Source of the DNA: Odobenus rosmarus divergens
Taxonomy: Eukaryota > Chordata > Mammalia > Carnivora > Odobenidae
Length of the DNA stretch: 64,000 bases
NCBI RefSeq assembly: GCF_000321225.1
Contig: NW_004451013.1
Location: 180,908 to 244,907 of the forward strand
Direction: 5' to 3'
In this document: piece by piece, positions 23,476 to 35,671 of the stretch
Numbering within the stretch: position 1 is the stretch's first letter
Layout: every line of letters starts with the position of its first letter
The notes under the pieces: model-generated
Database searches by the model: none
What the model was told of the DNA's origin: nothing
Seen by the model: the letters and a program-made list of their open reading frames with translations, nothing else
Program-made: the position numbers and the translations under genes

Positions 23476-23879
23476 GCTAGATGAAGAAATGAAAGAATTG
23501 TTAATGAACAGGCCAGAGAGAAAGCTCATAGGTTCCAATCCATGAGAGATTCTCAAACATGGCTGGGGTGCCAGAACCTTGGTGAAATAAAATGGAATGC
23601 ATTTATCAATACTTCTCAGGAGAAATGTGGATAAAAGGAATACAGCACTTTGACAAGCCCCTTTGGTGGGGCATGAAACTCAACAAGGGCTGGAAACAGA
23701 ATTGTCTTCTAAGGTGGTAGGGCTTTGGTTTTGTGGAGTGAAGACTGTGAACCAGGTTTAAAGCACTCAAACTGGGGGCCTTAAGAGAAGAAAAGTTAGG
23801 CTGTGTCCTAAGGGGATGTCATTCTCTACTTTCTCCAATGCTGTTCAGCCTTCCCTCACTCCCTTCCTTCCCTTTCTCT

Positions 23880-23960
23880 ATCAGCTAACATTTATCGGCC
23901 ACTTACTTTGTGCCAGGTGGTGTTTTTAAGAGCTTTCTATATAGTGACCCATTTATAAAT
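23880..23960 (-). mobile_element. MIR fragment, antisense
   Basis: 'agctaacatttatcggccac', 'ttactttgtgccaggtggtg' and 'agagctttctatatagtgac' match the antisense MIR 3' half (TTATTGAGCGCTTACTATGTGCCAGGCAC...). Confidence 0.6.
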
Positions 23961-24614
23961 AAATGTTGGACACTTGCTTAATGAATATTTATTAGCTTGC
24001 GTGGGCACTATGCTGGAGCAATTACATGTTACCTTGTTTACTCAGAGATTCTCCCTTTTGTCCTCTTCTGGGTCTTGGTTTAACTGCGATCCTGTGCTAA
24101 TGAACAGGAACTTCTCTTAGAACTCAGTTCGTTCTTTAGGTTTTCTTTGATCAGTCATCTCTTAAGGTCCTTGACCGGTTGAACTCCCAGAAACCAAAAC
24201 ACCAAAATACCAAAACACCAAAAAAAAAAAAAAAAAAAAGAGAGGAGGAACAAGATACCATCACATGACCACTATAGGGAAGAGTTTAGTTTCTTTGCAA
24301 ACTAAGATATTATGTTGGCTGAGGTGAAATACCATGGCCTTATGGCCAGAACCATAACAAAAGATAAAACTAGCAAAATGTCAAGATCGAAGACAAAACT
24401 GGAATGAGCAATTAGCGATTGAGTGATTCTGAGATTAGGAAGCTGAGATCATTGAAATGGATGTTACTAGAGTCTGAATATTGGTTAAGGAAAATATCAT
24501 ATGAATTTCAAAACTATGCAGACTTTGGACAAATTATTAAGTCAGATGTATCATGCAAGTATGGAGTTTAAAATAAAAATGATTATTCATGTTTTTCCAG
24601 TAAAAATCATGTCT
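23961..24614. other. Unassigned; A-rich simple repeat
   Basis: An imperfect 'ccaaaacaccaaaataccaa' motif runs into an A20 stretch at about 24197-24240, which may be the tail of an unrecognised retroposon. Nothing else is recognised. Confidence 0.4.
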
Positions 24615-24725
24615 CCAGTGAGGGAGCAGCCTCATCTTATTTTTCTTTATGTCCCCAGTGCCTAATGTGTTGTTGGTTTGCAATGGGAAGTCAAGTAATA
24701 TTTGTGAGAGAATTAATGAAATTCA
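24615..24725 (+). mobile_element. L2 3' end
   Basis: 'cagcctcatcttatttttct', 'ttatgtccccagtgcctaat' and 'gtcaagtaatatttgtgaga' match the L2 terminal region (TATCCCCAGCGCCTAGCA...). Confidence 0.55.
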
Positions 24726-24942
24726 TTTGCAAAAACATTAAGAACACACAAGGATAACATTAAAAATCAGAAAGAATTAAAATTTAAATCATTTTTCATT
24801 AGGATATCACTCTAGATCTCTAGTTCATATTGTGGAAGTAAAATTTAGAGATTTTCTGATTGCTTTCGCATATTCATATTTCTTCCTTTATTTTTTCATT
24901 CCATACCTTTCTGTTAGCATTTGCCACTATCTTTGCCTAACA

Positions 24943-25071
24943 TAGTGATTCTCACCTGTGGATTCACATTTAAATAACTGTATCTGTATTTCAGAGGGTT
25001 GATGAAGACCTCTGTATTTTGAAAAAGGGTCATAGATCATTGTCATGATCTTCCCTTGTTAAGAACCACTG
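24943..25071. mobile_element. hAT-Charlie-type fossil with terminal inverted repeats
   Basis: It begins TAGTGATTCTCACC and ends GTTAAGAACCACTG, which are imperfect inverted repeats of the CAGTGGTTCTCAA type used by MER5/MER20-like elements. The roughly 130-bp interior is diverged. Flanking 8-mers are only partly similar, as expected for an old insertion. Confidence 0.65.
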
Positions 25072-26280
25072 GGCTACATTACCTTTTCCCACCTCATACA
25101 TGTGGCTAATTGCCTCTTGTTTTTTGAGATTTAGCAGATGGTTAATAACCAATGTAATAAAAATTTTTAGGTTTTCCTTTTTTTTGATATTTATGAACAA
25201 ACACAGACGGACAATACCAGTCAGAATAGACATATTTGAGAAGCTGAAAGTGCATTGAAATTTTAAATGGATGTTACCTGGTATTATAATTCATGTTGAT
25301 AGGGACAGATATTGTCCTTTTATTACACATCAACTTTAGCATATTAATACGAAGTGGATATGTCCTGAGGAAAAAAAAATCTCAGAGTTTTAGAGCATTA
25401 AATATAGCATTCTATGGAGTTAATATATGAAAACACACTGGAAATAAACTATTACATATTAAGAGTGGACTTTCATTCTCAAGAGAAAATTATTTTTAAG
25501 TAAAGAACTCTATAACATTCTAAGAGAATCTCACCACCTTACAAATTGTAATAATGTATGGTTTAATTAACTAGTTTAAAATTACTTTTTGGTAGAAGGC
25601 ATAATAAAAATACATCAACCCTCATATTCAGAACCACTTATCAATATCAGCATGATATTCAAAATTAAATAGTGATTTAATGATGCAAGATATATCTTTA
25701 TTTTCTGGAATGAGATGAAGTACGAATTTTAGTTCATAGTACTATTTCCAACAAATTAAATATTTGTAATTATACTTTTAACATCTAGAAAAATTTTATA
25801 CATGCCTCTGAGGTAAAGGGGGTAATTTTATAGTCAGGATTCTGAATAAAACCAATAGTCTTGATGAAAGCATTCTACAACTGTCAGGAAATGGTCCAGT
25901 TTAAAGACTTAATGGTATAGAACTGAAATTAATGCTTATGATCATTAACTCCAAAAAATAATGAATAAAGGGTTTAGTTCACCAATGAATAACTGAGTCT
26001 CTAGCTTTTGACTGGTGCAATATAGTTGATTTGCATTTCTACTTTTATATATGATTGTGTTCATATTATGAATTTTGCAGCTCTGATAAATTTATGGTCA
26101 TGAACAGGTATTTTTTTTAGCCATAATTAAACTACCTTATTGTTTATGATGGATCAGTAAATAAGTACATTGAGCCTTGTTTTAAGCCTAGTTGAGAAAA
26201 GAAAAGAAACCTCTTGTTTCTTCTACTCATATTTTAATCTTTCAACAAAGCATAATATCCTAAAATTGTCAGGATCTAAT
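25072..26280. other. Unassigned AT-rich sequence
   Basis: Very AT-rich. No gene, RNA or repeat is recognised. Confidence 0.45.
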
Positions 26281-26640
26281 GATACAGATATGGGTAAGCT
26301 GTGGACTTGTCCTTCAAGGAACTAAAGGACTAGTCTACTGATGAGAAAATTTGAAAAATAATTACAAAAGAATAAAACAACACATATTTAACAACTTTGC
26401 CTTGGAAGGATGAAGAAGATCTGACAAGGAGATGATATGTAAGCTGTATTCTGTAGCATGTGTTGGTATTGACTAGATTGGTTGGGAGGAAAAATGGACA
26501 CTGCTTTGCATGGTCCCAGGGGCCCAGAGATGAAGGCCATCTGAGCAAGGGGCAGGGGGCATTCATGGCCAGGGACACAGCCCAAGCAAAGGCACATGTG
26601 TGTGGACACTTACAGACCAGACCATCTGAACAGTATAACA
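26281..26640 (+). repeat. Ancient purine-rich repeat (copy 2)
   Basis: 'gccttggaaggatgaagaag', 'agatgaaggccatctgagca' and 'cccaagcaaaggcacatgtg' match the part of the ancient repeat carrying '...gagcaaagacctgaaggaggtg...gcaaaggcc'. Both strands are open over roughly 100 codons, but this is repeat-derived. Confidence 0.35.
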
Positions 26641-26809
26641 AGGTTATCATAAAGAATTGCTGCATTTCCAGTCAAATCAAAGAAATTTCTTTTAGAATGA
26701 GGCTAGAATGAAGGTAGAGTGTCAATTCAACTAGAATTTCGACATCTGTATTGTAAGGGAAGAAAAAGTTTGCCCTAGCTCTCCTAGTGTCCCTGGCTGG
26801 ATTTAAAAA

Positions 26810-27420
26810 TTAAACTAACAAGGAGTAATAGGCGATACATATTCATACAAATTTTATTGAATTTTTACATGTTTATGGGATCCTTCCCAAGAGAATGAAG
26901 ACCCAAAAAAGCAACCAGAGCAGAAAGCTTTTATACCTTTTAGATAAAGAAACAATAAATTTGTGGAGAACAGACAAAAGAGAGGGGTTTGGGCTAAAGA
27001 TAGTAAATGGTGAAGTAACTAGGACAATAAAGGTTAGTTCATCAAGTTTTTTTGCATAGATTTCTTGGCCCTAAATTTCCTGACTTGGGTAGTAAGAATG
27101 TCTTCCTTCCTCCACAAGGCACAGGATGCCTTTCACATTGAAGTTTTATGACCTGTTTCAGGGAAGAGAGGTAAAGTGGGGAGGTCAGAGTGATTTTCCT
27201 GCTTCTGCCATTTTCCCAAACTCCTTCAGCTTAAGATAGCCAATATGCTAAGGTGCCATATTGGGTAGCATGTCCTAAACCCTATCAGTATACTAAAGGT
27301 CACTTGCCTTCCTGTCCATTGGCTCTTGTGCACATGCAAGTGGTCACTATATTTGTAGCAGTTAGCACTTTTCAGATCTTCTTAAAAAATCAACTCATGC
27401 CAAAACATCAATTTTCTACT
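26810..27420 (-). mobile_element. Solo LTR of an ERVL-like element, antisense
   Basis: On the minus strand a TATA box (TATAAAAG, around 26935-26928) is followed about 71 bp downstream by AATAAA (26858-26853), the usual U3-R arrangement. Upstream on minus, the stretch opposite 'taaggtgccatattgggtag' and 'catgtcctaaaccctatcag' recalls an ERVL-class LTR. The family is not certain and the ends are approximate. No viral coding sequence is present. Confidence 0.5.
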
Positions 27421-28339
27421 GAAGATTGACTCAGACTTCTGAAGGGGAAATGGGGTTGTTGTGGTGGATTTAAATTCATCACAACAAAGCAAATCACTTT
27501 TAGTCATTTTTTCCCCAAACTCCTTGCTTTGTCAAGTCAACGAATGGGAAGAATGATGGGGTAAGGATGGCAGTAGAGGGTATCTACAGTCCCCTGCCCT
27601 TACTGATCACACACAGAAACTCCTGGCTTTGTTATTTTTTATTTCAGTGCTTTCCTTTGATTGCATAGCTATTCAGCTTTATCCAGCTCCTGAGATTAAA
27701 TTTAGCTACTCAATCCTCCACATAGTAGTTAATGAAGCACATTGTTTGGCCAGTTGTCTGGACCCCCACTCCTAGGAAACAGTTTACCACTTTTTATTGC
27801 ATGATCATTTTTTTGGAGGCACGCCCCAAAACGATATATTTATACATTTATTTCAAAAATTTAATGTTGAATAATATTTGGTGGATAAGATTTTGCCCAT
27901 CTTATTATTTATTGCTTGTATCTCAAGGACCTACTTGTGTCCCTCTCACTGTTACTCACATAGATCTAAAAGGTCCCCTACTTAGGAACTACTACTGTGA
28001 GCAAAATTACTATGAGCACTTACTTCTCTACTCAGTTAATTAAGTTACCAGTTTAATTCAGATATTTTTGTGTGGCAAATATATCTCAAGTTGAATATCA
28101 CCTTAGAGAAGAAGTCTGTATAGTCCTTGACATAAAGTCCATGGTACATGTGTATGAGATGTGTGTGTCTGTGTGTGTGATAATAGAGCTTATTTAAATA
28201 ACAGAATGGAAGTAAAAGTGTGAGGCCTGGGCTGTGATGTGGTACGGTGTTAAACAGGTCTTAGAGAAGAACCCAGTGGGAAGAGAAGTGAGGAGCAAAT
28301 TAAATTCCCAATGGAAACCTCTCCCACATTCACTGATGT
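27421..28339. other. Unassigned sequence
   Basis: No gene or repeat is recognised apart from a short (TG)n run at about 28159-28179. Confidence 0.4.
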
Positions 28340-28485
28340 TCCCCTTCCCTAGGATACTCAAGATTATAATCCTCTTGAAGGCATTTACTCTAGCTTGTTT
28401 GCCACCATGTTCTTTGTATTCCTAGTACCTCAACTTAGTGTCTAGTAGGTGGGGCCACTTAATATTTATTTATGGAGTGAAGGAA
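28340..28485 (+). mobile_element. L2 3' end
   Basis: 'gattataatcctcttgaagg', 'catgttctttgtattcctag' and 'agtgtctagtaggtggggcc' with 'acttaatatttatttatgga' match the L2 3' end. Confidence 0.65.
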
Positions 28486-30592
28486 ATATGGTTGAGGTGG
28501 GAAAGACAGGTGGTTAAAAGTGCTGGACTCCCAGAAGTGGAACAGAGATGGGGAGGGGTGAAGTCACAAGTGCCTTCTGCGGAGGTGAGATGTGGAGACA
28601 GTGGGGGTGTAGGCGGGGCAAACGGTGCCCTCGGTGGGCAAGAGGGAGTTTTCCTTACTCATCAGTAGTCTGCTGAGATGATTCCTGCCACGATAATTGG
28701 TTAGAAGGGATCACTCATTTGAGACAAAACCTCAAGGGAAGGGATTATCAAATTAGATCAGAATTTGCTAAAAGGAAATACAAGTGCTGTTTTTGAAAAG
28801 AAGTATTAGTGGATATTCTTATCTCTTGGCAAGAAGTTGTAGTTTGACCTACCGTTATAAAATTAAACTCACCCTTTTTTTTAAGACACTGATGACACTA
28901 TTGAATCTGATGAAAATTTTATTTCATAGACACCATAAGTCCTGTTAACTGGAGGCAGAAGTCAAGGGCTAAAACTATGCCTAGGCTCATACCAATAAGA
29001 AATAGATGCACAGGGCATGCTTGCTTAAGAAACTGGCTAGAATGAAGTATTACCTGGGAAGGATGATGGTGGCCTCCCCTTGTCATTGATGGTCCTCATT
29101 AGTAATTTTACGGACCCCACGCACACTAAGAATATGCTGAGGAGCAGGTGGAGGTTTGCCTGTGGGTTCCTTCACAAAAAGAACACATGTAATTTAAATT
29201 CCCATTTATTCATGCTTTGCCTCCACAAAAGATTTGGAAGCAGGTTAACAAACAGCTATCATAACGTAATGGTAAACAGAGTTAAGAAGAAAAACTTAGA
29301 AGCAAGAAGTTATAAGTAAGAATAGATTGAGGGGACTGCAACAAAGTTTGCACCATCTGTTAGGACTGAAATAGTTGTTCTATCTAACCTTAGATTTTGT
29401 TGCAAACTTCCTGGGAGCCAAAGTGAAAAGGAAAATATGACCACTATTGTAAGTCTTCTGATAAGAAAGGACAAATTGCACCAAATACTCAAGGAAAGCA
29501 AAGCTTTTCCTAGAACTGAATTTCAAAACAAGTTTTTCATCTGGGGCTTTGTTTAGAGGGCATTTTGTGATGGTATATACCATTAATTGTATTTCTCTGG
29601 AGTGGTGGATTCCATATGGCTGTTTCCTGTAATTACTTTCTATAAAAGCTGAATCAATGCTAAAGTGAAATTCAGTGAAGGCATTTCTACAAGAGGCTGT
29701 AATAACATGATCTGAGTGGACAAGCTTCTATGGCTCAGAAATGAGCAAAGGATGGTCCCTAGATCAGTGATCTTTGAACCTAGAAGACTTTTGGGAAAAA
29801 ACAAAAACAAAAACAAAAACAAAAAACTACATTTTACCCTCTTCCTCATCTTTAGGGTTAAATTTGGAATTTCCATCTTAAGTTTAAATTGTTACAAAGT
29901 TTGTAATTTATGGTACACTGTGAATGCTGATATTTAAAAAATATCTCTTACATTATCCTTTCATGTGTATTCACTGGAATCTAACCAACACAATATGAAA
30001 CACATCATCACCCACATATACAAACAATATAAGTTCCTTTTGACAGTTATAAATTATACATCATTTATCTTTGAACTTTTAATTCTATTTCTCCCACAGG
30101 ATTTAATCCTCATGCAAAATTTTTATCTGCAACTTTCTAATGACCACTCAAAAATATTTCTATGCAACAAAAATATGTATATAAATAGTTTTATTTTTTA
30201 AATTCCTTTGACTGTAAGCTTTAAATGTTGAAATTTGTACTGAATTGAGGTTATACAATAATTATTAATGGATAATGGGTCAAAAACATACAGATATAGG
30301 TTCAAATTTTGATGAGTAATTGTTAAGCATAAAGAGTAAAATACATCTCAATGGGATTATTGTAAGATGAGGGAAGGATAGCCTGTTCTTTTCTAAAATG
30401 ACAGTTGTGAAAGGGGAGGCAGGAATGAAAAACTTGGGCCAGAAGCATTCTCTTAGGAAGATCAATTTTAGGAAGTAACATTATATATAGAAATTAAAGA
30501 TAAAGAAATTGAGTCCCTTAAATTTTTTATGCATATTATTCCTTGGAACATTTTTTACATATTCCAGTTTTAAAATGTCTGGGTTTTAATTT
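28486..30592. other. Unassigned sequence with (CAAAAA)n
   Basis: A locally G-rich segment at 28490-28650 has several CpGs but no exon signals. A (CAAAAA)n run lies at about 29799-29826. Nothing else is recognised. Confidence 0.4.
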
Positions 30593-30806
30593 TTTTTTTT
30601 TTTTTTAGAGCGAGAGCGAGCACAGGCGCATGTGTGCATGAGCTGGGGTTGGGAGGGGCAGAGGAAGAGGGAGAGAGAGAATCTCAAACAGACTCAATGC
30701 CCAGTGCAGAGTCCAACACAGAGCTCCATTTCATCCACCCTGAGGCTGTGACCTGAGCCAAAACAAAGAGTCAGCCGCTTAACCGACTGAGCCACCCAGG
30801 TGCTCC
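30593..30806 (-). mobile_element. Older Can-SINE, antisense
   Basis: The reverse complement begins GGAGCACCTGGGTGGCTCAG and continues with the Can-SINE body ('aatctcaaacagactcaatg' on plus), then a T-rich tail on plus. It is diverged, with imperfect flanks (TGGGTTTTAATTTT against TGGATTTCAAATTT). Confidence 0.9.
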
Positions 30807-30819
30807 ATGGATTTCAAAT

Positions 30820-31464
30820 TTTTTTTTTTTTTATCATGGTGCACTTACATGGGGCAAGACTCTGTGGCCCACATAACTTGCTGTCCTAGGGGCCCAGGGG
30901 ATTCTATATCAGAGCACATGTGTAGGCACAGTAAGAACTGAGATTGCCAACTAAAATCCTGAAATAATGCTCAGTAAGTTTTAATGATATGCTTCATTTG
31001 GTTTATAAATACCAAACTTAGAAACTGCATGGTTATTAATAAGTTCCTTTAATCATATCAAAAATAAAAGTCTTTGGAATTTTATATCTTTCACTATGAA
31101 CTTGCCTTTTTAGGATTAATCTGTGGCTCTGCAGGAAGACATCATAGCCCAACAATGGACCTCAGGACAAAGTTTGAAAATTACCAACCTTTGTAATGGA
31201 TGGTCTGCATGGTTTCCAAACAGTCTTTATAAATGTTACCTTTTTAAAACTGAGTTAATAATAATTTGACTCAAAGGTTTGGTTTCTATGTATTTTCCTT
31301 TCTTTCTGACCCCTCCCCAGCACACTGAAGGCGTACCTCCCTAGGTCATACCAAAGAAAACAATGACTCAAGAAAATCTTTTCTAAGTGCAAGCCAGAAA
31401 GATCCAGAGGCTTGCCTACAAAGCTGATTCTTCTGTTCTCAAAGACCATATAAAACTTGGGTTA
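30820..31464. other. Unassigned sequence
   Basis: 'gacaaagtttgaaaattacc' near 31170 may be the end of a decayed hAT element. Otherwise nothing is recognised. Confidence 0.35.
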
Positions 31465-31665
31465 GCACAGACTCTGAAACCAGGAGTTTTGGATTCTAAT
31501 CCTCCCTCTACTACTTACTGTGTGATCTTGACCAAGTTATTTAACCTCTCTGTAACTCAGTTTTCTCATCTGTAAAATGGCACTTAAGTGAGTTGATATT
31601 TGTAAAAAAAGATGCATAGACCAGTGCTTAGTGCATATTGAGAGGTATATAAGTGCTTGTTTATT
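31465..31665 (+). mobile_element. MIR SINE, well preserved
   Basis: 'cagactctgaaaccaggagt', 'cctctactacttactgtgtg', 'atcttgaccaagttatttaa', 'cctctctgtaactcagtttt', 'ctcatctgtaaaatggcact' and 'agaccagtgcttagtgcata' cover nearly the full MIR consensus in order. It is one of the best preserved MIRs here. Confidence 0.9.
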
Positions 31666-31965
31666 TAAAAAAGTATGTGTACATATAATATTCTCATAGC
31701 ATTTTATACTTTACATACCATTCTCATAGTAGCTATATTATTTAAATCCTTCATTATTTTATAGTATATAAATTTCAAAAAAAAATATAGCTTGTTCCTT
31801 GTCCTGGACCAAAGAACTATTAACTGACAACTTTGCAACTCAAATCCACGTGTTCTAGGTCCACATGTAGAAGTTTTGTTTTATTTTTCCTAAATCTATA
31901 CCTGAATTCCCTTTACTCCTCGACCTGTTTTGTCACTTGATTTTCTGATATTTAAAGTTTGGGGG

Positions 31966-32105
31966 TGTCTCCCTGGGTCCTGGAATTGAACCCCATGTTG
32001 GGTTCCCTGCTCAGCGGGGAGCTTGCTTCTCCCTCTCCCTCTGCCTCTCCCCCTGTTTGTGCTCTCTCTCTCTGTCAAATAAATAAATAAAATCTTTTAA
32101 AAAAA
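31966..32105 (+). mobile_element. 5'-truncated Can-SINE
   Basis: It lacks the GGGCGCCTGGGTGGCTCAG head and starts near 'ccctgggtcctggaattgaa'. It then has 'ttccctgctcagcggggagc', the CT-rich body and the AAATAAATAAATAAAATCTTTT tail. The target-site duplication is unclear. Confidence 0.85.
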
Positions 32106-33278
32106 TATTTCTTCTAAACTTTGAACTTACAGCACATTTTCAGGGACTTCAAGCAAACATACCTATGACTGAAACTTTGCCGGGTTTTTCACCATCCTAG
32201 TGGCTAGACGCTATTTTTGACTAGGTTTTTCTGGTCCCTGGTCACACGCAGATCAGTTAAAACTGCCACCCAGGAAAGGAAAGATCACCTCAAACAGTAC
32301 CAGGTGACACTTGAAGTAGAAGGCCTCTTCCACCCTGATTGCATTGTCTAGGACTAAGATTTTCCCAGGTTTCTGGATAAAAATTGTGGTTAATAGAGGA
32401 CATTATGAATATGCCAAAAGGTCATTTCTGCTTCAAGTTCTGCGGATACAAATCCATTATATTCTCTCTGATTGGTCATTATTTTCTCCTATTGTTCAAA
32501 CCAAACTTTAATTATGTCTTACTGTTTCACTTTGTTAAAATAAAATTAACTAGTCCAGAAAGAGAAACCTTTTAGAATTTTTTCAAATTTCTACTATGTT
32601 AATCTGGAAATTGTAGGTCTGAGTTTGGGGTGGGGGAGATCTATCAAAGATCCCTCCACTCTATTTGGTTGAAACTGAAATGTCTCCCAGCCATGTGTGA
32701 ACTTTGGATTTGCTCAACTTTTAGGTCCCCGAGTTTTTGCCCAGTTGGGAAGTTCCAACTCAAGGCAAAGCTTCATGCATCGCTTAGAATTCAATCACAG
32801 ACTTGAGATTTATTGTGCTCTTTCTCTTCCTAGCCACTTCCTTTCCAAAACTCTGCCCCACATAGTCAAGCTACCCCAATCTCAGTGAACTCTCAGGTCT
32901 GACTCCTCAATTCTTGAGCCGGTCCTGCTCTGCTTGGGTTCCCCCTCTCCTGTGCCATGCCTTTAGGCAAAGAGCTTGGGTGATGAAAGGGCTCATCTTG
33001 TTTGTTTCCCTTCTCTTAGGGATCAAAGTACTGCATTGCCTGTTGTCTAATGTTTAAAAATTACTGTTTCATGTATGTTTCTGGCGGGAGGATGGGTCTG
33101 GTACTTCTTACTCCATCATGGTCCTTCTGTTGAATCAAATAACGAAACTTTGGCTTGTGCTTTGCATGCCTTTTTTTCAAAAATTATTTTTCTACCAACC
33201 TGTTTTTATTATACTTTAAAAGTATATCAGACTGTGAGAGAAGGAAATAAAAAAAAGCTGCTTTTAACCACAACATTT
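32106..33278. other. Unassigned sequence
   Basis: No gene or repeat is recognised. Confidence 0.4.
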
Positions 33279-33427
33279 TAAACTTTCATGTGCCTACAAC
33301 TCACCTGGGGATCTTGTTAAAATTCAGATTCGGATTTAGCAGGTGTGGGGGCTGAGGCTTTAACAATTTTCCAGGTAATGCCCATCCTGCTAGTCCACAG
33401 ATCACATTTTGGGTTGCAATGCTCTGT
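33279..33427 (+). mobile_element. MER5A (hAT-Charlie) fossil
   Basis: 'aactcacctggggatcttgt', 'taaaattcagattcgga', 'ggctgaggctttaacaattt', 'tccaggtaatgcccatcctg' and 'ctagtccacagatcacattt' match MER5A from near its 5' end to its 3' end. It is non-coding. Confidence 0.85.
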
Positions 33428-34014
33428 GCCGTAGGAGGATCAACGTTCGGACCCAGACACATCATGTATATTGATAAACAGTGAGTTAAGTTTACTGAAG
33501 GAGCAAAACCAATGAAGAAACATCAAGACAGCCCAGGTAAGGAAAAGGGCATTTGTTCTTTTCTTCTTCCTTTTCTCTACCCAACCCTGGAGCAGCTGGT
33601 ATTAAAGGGAGGAACTGAGAAGCGATTACTCAAAGAAGGAGTCAGGGTCCCAGCTCAAGGCTATATTCTAGCAAATGGCTGGCAGCACATGAAACCCTAA
33701 TAGAGTTTGAGCTTTTAAATGCTGAAAGTGATAGAATTGGCCCAAGATAACATCAAAGTACAGGCAAAATATACAGAACATAACTGAAAGCAATGATTAG
33801 AGAAAAAAGTTATTTCATATTTATGCTTCTCAATATTAAGACGACTTGACAAAGTGGTTATGTATATACAACACTTGCCTGGAGAAAAATTTTCAACTGC
33901 ATTTCAAAGTTTATATAAAAATGAAATAAAATCATGCATAAAATTATTTTAAAATGTTACCATAGAACTGGGCTTGTATATTCGAATATTTAAAACATCC
34001 TCTTTATCCAGAGC

Positions 34015-34017
<3 letters not shown>
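33428..34017. other. Unassigned sequence
   Basis: No gene or repeat is recognised. Confidence 0.4.

Positions 34018-34045
<28 letters not shown>
34018..34045. repeat. (CA)n microsatellite
   Basis: An uninterrupted CA run of about 13-14 units. Confidence 0.95.
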
Positions 34046-34565
34046 CAATTTTTATAATAGAGCCAAGCCACTACTTTTATGAGTGGGATCTCTGGCCATA
34101 GACTCCAAATTGGTCTCTTTATTTCTAATGTGTTTACTTTTTTTGAATGCAGACTTGTTCAGCTTGAAAGTGATTGGGAGATGCAGTGAAATCTAGGTAA
34201 TAGAAGATATACAATGCAAGGCTGATTAACTCTAAAGAGAAAAGTTATTTTGTGATACTGAATAGGCAGTAGGATTGGATGATTTGTAGATGCATAAATT
34301 GAATTACAATTATTGCCAAAGGCAAGCGGCACTGTTAGAAAACACATCAAAACAGCAACCAAACCAGACACACTGCCAGTGTTTTTAATGGGTGTCTCAA
34401 TTGTCTGTGGAGTCGCTGTTGAGAAATAAGTTGAGAATAAGAGTTGGGACTTTTTTCTGCTGTGCTGCAGACAAGGGAACTATTAAGATGTACATTCCAT
34501 TGGCCTAGAAAACAATGCATGTTTTTGGAGTTGAAGTGAACCAGCTCCTGAAAACTTGTGAACAA

Positions 34566-34600
34566 GCGTGTGTGTACATGCGTGCGCACACGCACACACA
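34566..34600. repeat. Alternating purine-pyrimidine tract
   Basis: 35 bp of strict purine/pyrimidine alternation (GCGTGTGTGTACATGCGTGC then GCACACGCACACACA). The two halves are near inverted complements of each other. Candidate Z-DNA or cruciform sequence. Confidence 0.85.
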
Positions 34601-34913
34601 GGGAACTTAAGCTGTGGCTATCTTTTTGATATTCAAGATAAAATATTTGTCCATCAGCCTTCAACCAGAAAGCTGTATTCCCTAACAACTCCCCAGACAG
34701 AATATGACTTCTCTTTCACAATTCTGAAATTGAAAGTTCTTTGTCAACTTTCCTTTAGGAAAAAGAAAAAACGAGAACTAAAATTTTGTTAAGATGAATG
34801 AATCTACTTCTCTTGAGCTTGACTTCAATTCTCCTTTTTCTCAGTGAGGCTTTTTCTGGCTGCCTCGGCATAAAATGGTCTGTTTCACCATCATTTTAAC
34901 TCATTAGCTTCTT

Positions 34914-35114
34914 CTTTTATTTTTTTAAGATTTTATTTATTTATTTAACAGAGAGAGACACAGCGAGAGAGGGAACACAAGCAGGGGGAGTGGGAGAGGG
35001 AGAAGCAGTCTTCCCACTGAGCAGGGGGATGCGGGGCTCGGCTCGATCCCAGGACCCCTGAGATCATGACCTGAGCGGAAGGCAGGCGCTTAACGACTGA
35101 GCCACCCAGGCACC
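34914..35114 (-). mobile_element. Can-SINE, antisense
   Basis: The reverse complement begins GGTGCCTGGGTGGCTCAG. The target-site duplication TTAACTCATTAGCTTCTT is perfect over 18 bp (34896-34913 and 35115-35132), among the longest in the window. Confidence 0.95.
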
Positions 35115-35294
35115 TTAACTCATTAGCTTCTTATCTATATCATTATTTGTCATTTAAACACTGCTTTGCATCAATAATTAGTTTTCCTTGTGTTATTTTC
35201 TCATAAAGCTCTTCCAGGGTAAGGAATTTTGGGGTATTTCATAGTACTTTCCATGGTGCCCAACACCCAGTAAATATTTAATAATAATCGCTAC

Positions 35295-35490
35295 CATTCA
35301 TTGAGTTTTAAGTACCTGCTAGATACCGCTATATTATTCACATTTTCCAATTAATTTTTATGCTACCTCTGCGAGGTGGCTATTTTTTCCATTTTTCTAA
35401 ATGATGAAACAGACTCAGAGAGGTTAAATGACTTGCTAAGCCCATGCATTGGGTTAGAGTTTAGGTCTGACTCCTAAGTGTTCATTCCTG
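35295..35490 (-). mobile_element. MIR SINE, antisense
   Basis: 'cattcattgagttttaagta', 'ctacctctgcgaggtggcta', 'gatgaaacagactcagagag' and 'gttaaatgacttgctaagcc' match antisense MIR in order. Confidence 0.8.
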
Positions 35491-35544
35491 TGATATCCGG
35501 CCTGCCTGGTACCCACTATATGTGTTAACTGACAGGTCAGGAGA

Positions 35545-35670
35545 TCAGATTTGAGGATGAGCTTTGCCTCTGAATAGCTCACTGATTTTGCATTAGCCAG
35601 GTTATTTCACCAGCCTCAGTTTCTCTTGCTGTAAAGCAAAACTAAATCCATAGCACCTACATATATGTTT
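35545..35670 (+). mobile_element. MIR SINE fragment
   Basis: 'gagctttgcctctgaatagc', 'tcactgattttgcattagcc', 'aggttatttcaccagcctca' and 'gtttctcttgctgtaaagca' match the MIR core in the sense direction. Confidence 0.65.
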
Positions 35671-35671
35671 A

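Noticed and set aside
26330..26711. Opposed open frames of 73-111 codons
   Set aside because: They lie in an ancient purine-rich repeat, where stop codons are scarce by composition.
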